A stretch of 64,000 nucleotides of DNA. Source: CBDFNN01 sp965250215. Lineage in GTDB: Bacteria; Bacteroidota; Rhodothermia; Rhodothermales; DATKEJ01. Below, one piece after another: positions 8,941 to 16,668 of the stretch (position 1 is its first letter; each line of letters begins with the position of its first letter). The translations under genes and the position numbers were made by a program. The stretch lies in assembly GCA_965250215.1 (NCBI GenBank), contig CBDFNN010000004.1, forward strand, positions 2,480,001 through 2,544,000, written 5' to 3'. Under the pieces are notes generated by a model. The model was not told the DNA's origin. It worked only from the letters and a program-made list of their open reading frames with translations, and made no database searches.

Positions 8941-10545
8941 CTACGTTGACCGTCGCATCGGCTGTAACCGTGTGGCGGTTCCGTCGTCAACGGTAAGGGT
9001 TGCGGTGAACGTTCCGTCATCGTCGCAGCTTAGGCTGGGGTTGAGGATCGAAGCGTCGGAGAAGGTGCACGTAACCGAAGTCGGGCTGGTATCAACCGAC
9101 CACGACAAGGTCAAGGGGTCTCCGTCAAGGTCTAAGGCAGTCGCGCTGCTCAGCGCTATGTCTGCGCCCTCGTTACCGTTGTAAGGACCGCCAGCATCTG
9201 CCGTCGGAGGTACATTGACGGGATCGCCGTTCAAAAATAGCACCCAGACTGCGCCCCGGTCGAAGCCGCCATCATCATCTCCTGTCGCACCAACGGCCAA
9301 ATCAGTAACCCCATCTCCATCAAAATCATTCAAAACACCGGCCCTTGTCCCGAACACGTCTCCGTCGTCTAACGAACCGGCGAAGCCACCAGTTGTAGAG
9401 CTGATTTTTTGATGTGACTTTACGGTTCCGTCTAGGTTGAGTAGAAGGATCCATATCGAACCTCGGTTGGTGCCTCCATCGTCATCCGTAGAAGCTCCAG
9501 CCGCAAGGTCGCGAATTCCATCTCCGTCTAGATCTCCAAGCCCATCCGCCGGCCCGAAAACGTCCCCGTCACTCAGCCCCCCTGTGAAGCTACCTTGCGT
9601 ATCGCTGATCTTTACTTCGCTCTTTACAGTTCCATCACTGTTCAGGAAGAGCATCCAAATTGCACCTCGATTCAGGCCACCATCGTCGTCGAGTGCGCCA
9701 CCCACCGCCAAATCGAAGATCCCATCCCCATCATGGTCGCCCAGGGGAGCGAGAGTGTTGCCGAAGAGATCGCTGTTGCTCAGGGGTCCGACGAAGCCTC
9801 CGGATGTAGCACTGATTTTTTGATGCGCCTTGACGGTGCCGTCGCTATTAAGGAATAGAATCCAAACCGCCCCCCTGTTTCCACCTCCGTCATCGTCACC
9901 GTGAGCGCCCACCGCTATGTCAAGCACACCGTCTCCATCTAGATCACCGAGTCGTGCAATGCTTACTCCAAACTCATCGCTGTTGGACAGGCCGCCACCA
10001 AATCCGCCACTGGTATCGCTGATCTTCTGGTGCGATTTGACGGTTCCATTTACATTCAAGAATAATATCCATACCGCTCCGCGTTGCGCCCCTCCATCAT
10101 CAGCCTGAAGTGCGCCAACGGCGAGGTCTCCAATACCGTCACCGTCAAGATCTCCTAAAGAAGAGATGCTGAGGCCAAAATCATCGGTGTCATCCAAAAT
10201 GCCTACAAAGCCGCCCTGTGTGTCGCTAATTTTCTGGTGCGACTTAACAGTGGCGTCGGCATTCAGAAACAGAATCCACACCGCCCCTCGACTATTGCCT
10301 CCATCATCGTCCTGAGGTGCACCCACAGCAATATCCCCAACACCGTCTCCATCTAGATCCCCGAGGAGAGCAATGGAATTACCAAACCGGTCGCCGTCGG
10401 CAAGCATGCCGGTAAAGCCGCCTTCTACAGCGCTTATCTTTTGGTAGGCTTTGACAGTACCCGGCTGGGCGTGAACGATTGACGTCGTTCCCAGAAGCAT
10501 GACTAGTAATAGAAAAGGGCTAGCAAGAGAATGATTTGTTTTCAT
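8941..10545 (-). CDS. Secreted FG-GAP (integrin-alpha-like) repeat protein, 5' part of a frameshifted gene
   Basis: A signal peptide (MKTNHSLASPFLLLVMLLGT...HA) is followed by six FG-GAP repeats of about 61 residues (GDLDGDGxxDxAVGA, DDGGxxRGAVWILFLN, GTVKSHQKIS). Each has a calcium-binding DxDGDGxxD loop, so together they probably form one beta-propeller. A PKD-type repeat begins near residue 450 and is cut short: the frame runs into ATRLQPMRRST and stops at 8941, while a neighbouring frame continues the PKD domain. The repeats are also visible as about 183-bp imperfect tandem units in the DNA. The frameshift may be a true mutation or a sequence error. The intact form would be an exported surface protein without catalytic motifs. 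Confidence 0.75.
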   Translation of the reverse strand: MKTNHSLASPFLLLVMLLGTTSIVHAQPGTVKAYQKISAVEGGFTGMLADGDRFGNSIALLGDLDGDGVGDIAVGAPQDDDGGNSRGAVWILFLNADATVKSHQKISDTQGGFVGILDDTDDFGLSISSLGDLDGDGIGDLAVGALQADDGGAQRGAVWILFLNVNGTVKSHQKISDTSGGFGGGLSNSDEFGVSIARLGDLDGDGVLDIAVGAHGDDDGGGNRGAVWILFLNSDGTVKAHQKISATSGGFVGPLSNSDLFGNTLAPLGDHDGDGIFDLAVGGALDDDGGLNRGAIWMLFLNSDGTVKSEVKISDTQGSFTGGLSDGDVFGPADGLGDLDGDGIRDLAAGASTDDDGGTNRGSIWILLLNLDGTVKSHQKISSTTGGFAGSLDDGDVFGTRAGVLNDFDGDGVTDLAVGATGDDDGGFDRGAVWVLFLNGDPVNVPPTADAGGPYNGNEGADIALSSATALDLDGDPLTLSWSVDTSPTSVTCTFSDASILNPSLSCDDDGTFTATLTVDDGTATRLQPMRRST

Positions 10546-11662
10546 GGTCGATTGTGATTAATGATTAGTATCATAATGGAGTCACACTAGACTTCGTAGA
10601 CCGACTTCGTTCTTAAAGGATGAGGCGGGCAGTGCCGGCACAGAACGTATTGCTCAGAATACCAAGGAACATGTTTAGGTGCCGAAATACAACACTTTTA
10701 ATCGGCTTGGCATATGAACCTCAGAATACTAGTGTTTGGTAAATGTTAGTTATGGGCTGAATTCCCCCAGTTGACCCCTCATCGACCAGTGAAAATATTC
10801 TTCGAAACGATGTCGAGATTTCAGGTTTTCCTTCCGCACATGCTGGGCACATCGTTCTCCTGGGTGTAAGTGAGGATGATTATCCCGGTACCTCTAAGAT
10901 TGAAGAATGGCCAAGCTATACCGTCCCCATATTGTCTTGGGCGCAGGAGCAGGGTGCCCTGGTTGGATATGCGCACTCTGGATGGGGGCTAGAACCCGAG
11001 GTAGCCACGACGGATCTTCCGAACTATGAGATGCCGAAATTGAATGGGATCGGCGCGAACGAATTCATTGTATCGGTTGCACTGGGAAATGTCGACTTCT
11101 ATTCGCTTGGAGACACGCCGGCTCCATGGGAGCTGAACATGTGGTACCACAGTTTGAATAGTGGATTCGATGTGCGCATTAGTGGAGAGACGGATTTTCC
11201 CTGTACCTATGATGAGCGGGTCGGTCTTGCTCGGAGCTACGTGCAGGTCGATGGTGAGCTTAGTTATGAGAAATATCTCGATTCGATAAAGCGAGGGCGG
11301 AGTTATGTCACGGAGGGTCGATCCCACATCATCGATTTCAAAGTCGAAGGAGAGGAGGTTGGTGTGGAGGATAGTCGCGTCAGTTTGTCGGCACCTGGCA
11401 AGGTCAAGGTCACGGCTCGGGTTAATGCGATGTTGGACGAGCTGAAAGGGGAGGCGGGTCGCTTTATAGCCGGTCGATCGCTGACGGAACAGCCTTACTG
11501 GCATATCGAGCGGGCGCGTCTAGGTGAGTCGAGGGATGTGGAGGTCGAGCTTGTGGTGAATGGGGAGTCGGTGGATAGGACAAAGATTAGCGCGGATGGG
11601 TCGTGGAATGATCTGGCCTTTGAATATGAGATCGAGGAGTCTAGCTGGATGTCGCTTCGGAT

Positions 11663-11670
11663 CTATCCGA
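11663..11670. repeat. Target site duplication, left (CTATCCGA)
   Basis: CTATCCGA directly precedes the left end of the IS256-family element and is repeated at 12995-13002. The intact homologue has a single CTATCCAA at this place. Confidence 0.9.
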
Positions 11671-12994
11671 GAGGGTGTTCAATTAAGTGTGTCAAGTTAA
11701 TTATTATAACTTTTAACTTGGATATACAATGGAAGAGAAAAACGATAAACTCGATCCTTCATCTCCGGAGTTTGATTTCGAGGCTTTCAAGAAGGATGCC
11801 TATCGGAAGATGGTAGGCGGAGCGGGTCTGTTAGGTCCCGACGGAGCCTTTACCTCCTTGATGAAGAACTTTCTCGAGACCTCAATGGACGCCGAGATGG
11901 ACGCTCATCTTTCTGAGAAGCCTACCAGGAACAGGCGCAATGGTAAGGGAAGCAAGCGCGTTAAGACCTCCATTGGTGAGGTCGATATTCGGACCCCAAG
12001 AGACCGGGATGCCTCCTTTGAGCCCGTTTTGGTACCCAAGAGAGAGCGAGTCCTTGGAGCTGATATTGAGGAGAAAATCATTCATCTTTATGCGCGCGGT
12101 TCTAGCTATCAGGACATAAGCGACATGCTGAGTGAGCTCTATGGAACGCACATCTCTACGGCCACGATAAGCCGGATCACAGACAAGGTGTTACCCCTAG
12201 TCCAAGAATGGAGCTCGCGTCCTCTAGAGTCTACGTATTGTGTCCTTTGGCTCGACGCCATACACTACAAGATTCGGCAAGAAGGCAAGGTAACGACCAA
12301 GGCTGTGCACTGTGTTATAGGGGTCGATCTGGAGGGGCAGAAGGAGCTCCTGGGCATGTACATGACCGAGAATGAGAGTGCTTCATTCTGGCTCCACGTG
12401 CTGACAGACTTACAGAACCGCGGTGTCGAACAGGTGCTCATTGCCTGTATTGACAACCTGACAGGCTTTGCAGACGCGATTGAATCGACCTTTGTCGGTA
12501 CTGAAGTTCAACTATGCATTGTGCATCAGATTCGCAATAGCCTCAAGTTCATACCCTGGAAAGATCAGCGAGAGTTCATGAAGGACTTGAAGATGGTTTA
12601 CAAAGCAGATACACTTGAAGCTGCAGCTCTGAATCTGGAAAAACTGGACCAAAGATGGGGAAAGAAATATCCCATGGTTATCTCTTCGTGGAGGAGAAAC
12701 TGGGAGCGACTCACAGTCTACTTTAGCTATACCAGAGAAATTCGGAAAGTCATCTACACAACGAATACCGTAGAGAGCTTCCATCGTCAACTGAGGAAGG
12801 TCACCAAGACAAAGGGTGCCTTTGTGAGCGACACGGCCTTGATGAAACTTCTCTACCTTGCACAAGAGAAGATTACGGCCAAATGGACACGGCCGATATA
12901 CAACTGGAAAAGTGCACTAGCTCAATTCTATATCAGATTTGAAACCCAACTCAAACCTGAACTAGGAGATTGACACACTTAATGCAATACACCC
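11671..12994 (+). mobile_element. IS256-family insertion sequence, complete
   Basis: The element is 1324 bp, a usual IS256-family length. The ends are imperfect inverted repeats of 25 bp: the left begins GAGGGTGTTCAATTAAGTGT and the right, read inwards, GGGTGTATTGCATTAAGTGT; both continue GTCAA, with about 20 of 25 positions matching. It is flanked by the 8-bp duplication CTATCCGA and carries one intact transposase gene. The intact target homologue at 2281-3377 shows the empty site, so the boundaries are certain to the base. Confidence 0.93.
11729..12973 (+). CDS. IS256-family transposase (Mutator type)
   Basis: The 414-residue DDE transposase cuts and joins the ends of its element. Expected features are present: an N-terminal basic zone (RNRRNGKGSKRVKT, GEVDIRTPRDRDASFEP), then LWLDAIHYK with the first catalytic aspartate, ACIDNLTGF with the second, VQLCIVHQIRNSLKFIPWKD, and NTVESFHRQLRKVTKTKG with the catalytic glutamate. 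Length is usual for the family and no frameshift is seen, so the element may still be active. The start at 11729 lies 58 bp inside the left end. Confidence 0.93.
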   Translation: MEEKNDKLDPSSPEFDFEAFKKDAYRKMVGGAGLLGPDGAFTSLMKNFLETSMDAEMDAHLSEKPTRNRRNGKGSKRVKTSIGEVDIRTPRDRDASFEPVLVPKRERVLGADIEEKIIHLYARGSSYQDISDMLSELYGTHISTATISRITDKVLPLVQEWSSRPLESTYCVLWLDAIHYKIRQEGKVTTKAVHCVIGVDLEGQKELLGMYMTENESASFWLHVLTDLQNRGVEQVLIACIDNLTGFADAIESTFVGTEVQLCIVHQIRNSLKFIPWKDQREFMKDLKMVYKADTLEAAALNLEKLDQRWGKKYPMVISSWRRNWERLTVYFSYTREIRKVIYTTNTVESFHRQLRKVTKTKGAFVSDTALMKLLYLAQEKITAKWTRPIYNWKSALAQFYIRFETQLKPELGD

Positions 12995-13002
12995 CTATCC
13001 GA
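12995..13002. repeat. Target site duplication, right (CTATCCGA)
   Basis: Second copy of the 8-bp duplication directly after the right end of the IS256-family element. Confidence 0.9.
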
Positions 13003-13293
13003 GCTCACACACTAATCCGATGTGGGTTGAGGTGGATGAGAAAGCCGTCTTGGTTAGCGAGAGTGTCGAGTGGGCTAATAAGGCCGTGGACAAATGCTGA
13101 GAGATGAAGGAGGACTTGATTCGAGAGGATGACAAGGTCGCTGCAAAGCTTGACTACCAAAGAGCGAGGGTAGTCTATGAGTCGATGTTGGGGAGGTAAT
13201 CAGATTTTGGTCGGAGATCTTGGAGGTCGTACTGGTGAATTCTTACCCGAGCAAGTATGAGCATAAGGGTGCACGCAGTCGAACTGTTTTTAA

Positions 13294-13449
13294 TATCAGA
13301 AGAGGGGCATTGCGATTTGGTTGTTGAACCACAGCTTCAACGATGGGTGGTCGCCCTATGATGAGATGGCGAATGCGCCGAATGAGATTGGAGTCGATGG
13401 GAATCTGGTCGGCGAGTTTGAGATGTGTCTGTTTGAAACTATTTACTAG
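13294..13449 (+). other. Possible degenerate coding remnant, perhaps M28-peptidase-like
   Basis: A 51-codon open stretch with coding-like composition reads YQKRGIAIWLLNHSFNDGW followed by SPYDEMANAPNEIGVDG and ends at TAG 13447-13449. The pattern of a GIxxIW strand, a short turn and a DExxNAPNEI helix vaguely recalls the metal-ligand end of M28 peptidases. It lacks a start codon and overlaps the 3' end of the minus-strand receiver gene by about 11 bp. Treated as a relic only. Confidence 0.2.
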
Positions 13450-14356
13450 CCAACTCACGTGCGATAACCAACAAATTGCTGGTTTGAGAACGTAGTTTCA
13501 ACCGAATATCGACGCATGTTTCGGTCGAATGCTGAAGGCTAAGTTTTGCTCGCGTCGTATGAGCGTATAAATTGCGAGTGTCGTTCAGTGACTTGTTGCT
13601 ATCGTCCGTATGACAGAATTTCTTTAGTTCAGACAAGAGGCCTTCATCGAGTTGCGCATCCCGTAGGACACTGAGCAATATTCTCCACCTAGTCCTTGTA
13701 TCGTATCCCCTCATGAAGTTGGATTTCATATGGTCGAAGAATTTATCTTCACTAGGAAAAACATCAACAGTTTTCTGAACGTCTTTGGCACGGTCACGGA
13801 CCATGTTTTTTACCTTATCGGCGATGGCCGACCTTTGATCTCGGTTCAATAGTTCCCAGGCGCTCTCAAATACGTCCTTCATTGTTGCGTCTATTTCGCT
13901 TACACCCTCCATCAACATTCCACGAGTTCTCTTTGTAGTTTGCTCTTTATTTAAAAGACTCTTAACAACATCTGTAATTTTGACGATCAGGTGGTCTCTA
14001 TCAGCGATGTAAACGCCATCAAGACTCCTCTTCCTGACGGCGTCCTTAACAGCGTCAATTCCTGCGGAGGAATAGAAAATAACTGGAAGATAAACGTTGC
14101 TTGATTTTCGTATTGATTGAACTAGTTCGTCTCCACCCAGTCCTGGCATATGAAAATCGACAATGATCAAATCCAATTCACTATTGTCAAGATATTCATG
14201 AAAGGCGGCCGTTGGTGATTCTCCATCTGTGCCCGCCACGAAGTTTATTATCGTTTCTATTCCATATCCATCGAGCAAATCAGTTACGTCAGCCTGATCA
14301 GGTTCAGTCGACGTTTCATCGTCATCAACCCAAAGTATTGTGTATTGTGTGTTCAA
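13439..14356 (-). CDS. Receiver domain fused to a putative HEPN RNase domain
   Basis: Residues 1-135 form a CheY-like receiver: acidic pair in WVDDDE (D11-D13), phosphoacceptor D67 in LIIVDFHMPGLGG, and S96/S97 in VIFYSSAG. The usual conserved lysine is not evident (GVYIADRDH takes its place), so phosphorylation output may be atypical. Residues 136-305 are helical and contain DTRNLYAHTT, where R261-NLYA-H266 matches the Rx4-6H motif of HEPN ribonucleases with the common polar residue after the arginine. No DNA-binding domain is present. The start is TTG at 14356, overlapping the stop of the upstream ATPase gene (TTGA, 4 bp shared), so the two are translationally coupled. Inference: an effector switched by the neighbouring kinase-like protein. 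HEPN assignment rests on motif and helix content, not on a search. Confidence 0.75.
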   Translation of the reverse strand: MNTQYTILWVDDDETSTEPDQADVTDLLDGYGIETIINFVAGTDGESPTAAFHEYLDNSELDLIIVDFHMPGLGGDELVQSIRKSSNVYLPVIFYSSAGIDAVKDAVRKRSLDGVYIADRDHLIVKITDVVKSLLNKEQTTKRTRGMLMEGVSEIDATMKDVFESAWELLNRDQRSAIADKVKNMVRDRAKDVQKTVDVFPSEDKFFDHMKSNFMRGYDTRTRWRILLSVLRDAQLDEGLLSELKKFCHTDDSNKSLNDTRNLYAHTTRAKLSLQHSTETCVDIRLKLRSQTSNLLVIARELASK

Positions 14357-16665
14357 TTTTGGAATATCAATTTGACAGAGGTACCGCTTTCTGGCAAACC
14401 GTTTATGCGCACGTCCCCTTTCAATCCTTGCACTATTTTCTGTATGTGATTTAGTCCAATTCCCGAACCTTTTGTTGTAGAGATTCCTTTTTTAAAAAGC
14501 TCGTCTGGTAGATATCTTGTTGTCAAGCCTTTACCGTTATCCTCAAAATTGATTATGACACTATCCCTTTTCTTCTGAATAGAGATAACTAATTTATTGG
14601 CCCCCGCTTTTCCAGCATTGCTTACAATGTTGTCAATTAACATGGACATTTCAATTGGTCTAAACTTTCTCCGAATACTAATATCTTTAGGATTAACGAA
14701 ATCAATCTTCACATTCCAACTTAATAAAACGTCTTTAAAGTTACCCAGATACTCTTGGATATACTGAACTAGATCGTCAGTAATTGAGTTGGTTGAAAGA
14801 TCGAAGTCTGCCTTGGATGCCAGCTTCGTCACATTCCTGATTTTATCGATTTCGAAAATCCCAAATTCAAGTTCACTAATGAGCTTTTCCTTCGAATGCA
14901 ATTCTGGATTTTCTCGATGCTTTCGAACGACTCTGTCATATCGTTTTCTGAGACTGCCAGCAACGAGTCTTACTTGATGATGCAGCTGCATTATACGTTC
15001 AACGTCAGTGCTACTTTCCAGCTCTGCAAATATTCTGCGTTTGGTTTCTACTGAGAGCTTTCTTTCAAGATTTTTATTGGTCTTTTCCTTTACCTCAAAG
15101 TCTTTTGCAACTCGACTAATGAATTTTGATACATCGCGTTTTTCAGAAGGCGACAAAGAGTCAATTGACTTGTTCTCGGTTCTTTTCACCAAAGCCGATG
15201 ACACGGCTTTAAACTTTTCACGTTTCTTACCTGATAACTCCCCTAAATAAGGGAGATTAATACTGACATCAACTAGGTGTTTTGAAGGAGTTCGAATATT
15301 AATTATTGAACCTAGTTCTTCCAAAACATGTCTGTTCTCCTCCTTGTAATTGAACTGTCCATCAAGCAATGCTTCTTCACCAGAACCTTTGACAAATCTC
15401 TCGATTCTGTCCCAATCCAAACCATCCACGACAAATTTTTCAAGTTTTCGCATCAGTTTGTGGAAATAGCCATAGAGTTTGAGATTGTCTAGAGAACTAT
15501 TAATGATTCTGTTTGGGGAAGTTAATTGCTCGAATGCTTGATTGCTTACGAGTCCTTCCCTGCTTGACACTGGGCTGAAAGTTTCAGTTTTGTCTCTAAT
15601 TTCGAAAAAACCAACAAGGTCTCGGGTCCTAAAGAACCTTTTGTTGCCCTGCAAACCTCGTCTATCAATTCCTAACCAATCGTCACCCTCTGATCCGTAA
15701 GGAAAGACCCGAAATCCATTTAGAAAAAGGAAAATTGAACCAAATTCAACCGATCTGTAGCCCGTTCTTCGTTTGAAGAATGCTTTTGCAGGCTGATTTA
15801 AGAAATAGATCTTAACAGAAATATTTCTCAGCTCGCTATAGGGATTTCGTTCCACGGAATTAAAGATCTCCTCTCCATCATGCTTAAGACAAACCCTTAG
15901 GGTTTTTCCATTCTCCTCAATTTTGGAAAATATCGAAGTTGTTCTAAACTCTAGATCTTCAAATATCCGATTTTCTATTGGTTGGTTTACCTCATGATGA
16001 GGATCAAAGAACGCTGAAAGTAATGTAACTTTGAAATTAAGGCTGGGATCGATGATAAATCTCTCCAGTTCCTTCCTTAGGGAGCGTAGCTTGTCTAAGC
16101 TCCACTCGCTTCTAAGATTGGAAATACGGAGTATCGTACCTGATTTGAATGCCTTCAGTCCTGTTGCAGCTTTAAATTCGGGCGTCGAGAGGGATTTAGC
16201 ACTTGCTTTAATATTGCCGATTTCCATCTTTTCGTCATCAACTTCGAACTTACTCCAGTCAATGCTTAGCGAAATAAACGTCTTGCCACTTTTCCTCGTG
16301 TAAAGTGTGAGTTCCTTGCCTAGTCGGTCGCAAGAGAACCTGCCAATTCCTTTGTTGCCAGCATATATTTTACGGGAATTTATACTGTTCTTCTTGTGGG
16401 AATAGGCAATGTTCAGCCACTTGTACTTTATGTCTTCCATAGACATTCCCTTTCCGAAGTCAGAAATAACGAGAACCGGTTCTGCGGTTTCGGAATCAAC
16501 TTGGAAGTCAATCTTCACTGACGATGACCCAGCATCCTTAGAGTTCTTTATTAACTCAATTATTGCAATGTAGTCGCTAATAATAAGCCCCTTTCCGACA
16601 ACATCTTTGAGTCGAGCGTTGGCTATGAAATTAACTAATTCAATATTTTCATCTTCCGGTGACAT
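14353..16665 (-). CDS. Double GHKL ATPase: N-terminal MutL/MORC/Hsp90-like module and C-terminal histidine-kinase-like module
   Basis: The 770-residue protein carries two separate ATP-binding modules. The first (about 1-200) has an N box IAIIELIKNSKDAGS, DFGKGM (G1) and AGNKGIGRFS (G2), as in MutL, MORC and Hsp90-like ATPases, followed by a middle region (300-375) rich in conserved-looking glycine and aromatic residues. The second (about 665-770) has LIDNIVSNAGKAGA, FEDNGKGL and STTKGSGIGLNHIQKI, as in sensor histidine kinases. Between them, a helical stretch with QLHHQVR (H562/H563) is a plausible phosphoacceptor helix. No membrane segment is seen, so the signal is cytoplasmic. It starts 3 bp after the methyltransferase stop and its own stop overlaps the receiver gene start, so the three form one operon. 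Confidence 0.85.
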   Translation of the reverse strand: MSPEDENIELVNFIANARLKDVVGKGLIISDYIAIIELIKNSKDAGSSSVKIDFQVDSETAEPVLVISDFGKGMSMEDIKYKWLNIAYSHKKNSINSRKIYAGNKGIGRFSCDRLGKELTLYTRKSGKTFISLSIDWSKFEVDDEKMEIGNIKASAKSLSTPEFKAATGLKAFKSGTILRISNLRSEWSLDKLRSLRKELERFIIDPSLNFKVTLLSAFFDPHHEVNQPIENRIFEDLEFRTTSIFSKIEENGKTLRVCLKHDGEEIFNSVERNPYSELRNISVKIYFLNQPAKAFFKRRTGYRSVEFGSIFLFLNGFRVFPYGSEGDDWLGIDRRGLQGNKRFFRTRDLVGFFEIRDKTETFSPVSSREGLVSNQAFEQLTSPNRIINSSLDNLKLYGYFHKLMRKLEKFVVDGLDWDRIERFVKGSGEEALLDGQFNYKEENRHVLEELGSIINIRTPSKHLVDVSINLPYLGELSGKKREKFKAVSSALVKRTENKSIDSLSPSEKRDVSKFISRVAKDFEVKEKTNKNLERKLSVETKRRIFAELESSTDVERIMQLHHQVRLVAGSLRKRYDRVVRKHRENPELHSKEKLISELEFGIFEIDKIRNVTKLASKADFDLSTNSITDDLVQYIQEYLGNFKDVLLSWNVKIDFVNPKDISIRRKFRPIEMSMLIDNIVSNAGKAGANKLVISIQKKRDSVIINFEDNGKGLTTRYLPDELFKKGISTTKGSGIGLNHIQKIVQGLKGDVRINGLPESGTSVKLIFQN

Positions 16666-16668
16666 TTT

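Larger units (their letters stand above)
10771..13199 (+). pseudogene. 5'-truncated second copy of the CehA/McbA-type gene, split by IS256
   Basis: From TTGACCCCTCATCGACCAG at 10771 the sequence is near identical to 2281-3377 of the intact gene, but nothing equivalent to the first 434 or so codons is present. The copy is split by the element at 11671-12994. After it the homology resumes (GCTCACAC...AATCCGATGTGG) and runs to a TAA at 13197-13199. A further nonsense change is visible: TGG in the intact copy is TGA at 13098-13100. The PHP metal-binding residues GDHHIH are in the missing part, so even without the insertion the copy would not encode an active enzyme. Confidence 0.9.

Noticed and set aside
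8063..9184. Long plus-strand open frame of 373 codons
   Set aside because: It lies antisense to a protein with clear PKD, GGGWI and sorting-domain motifs on the minus strand. No signal, domain or ribosome binding site supports it.
13439..14356. Ordinary DNA-binding response regulator
   Set aside because: No helix-turn-helix of the OmpR, NarL or LytTR type follows the receiver; the C-terminus instead carries an RNLYAH motif.
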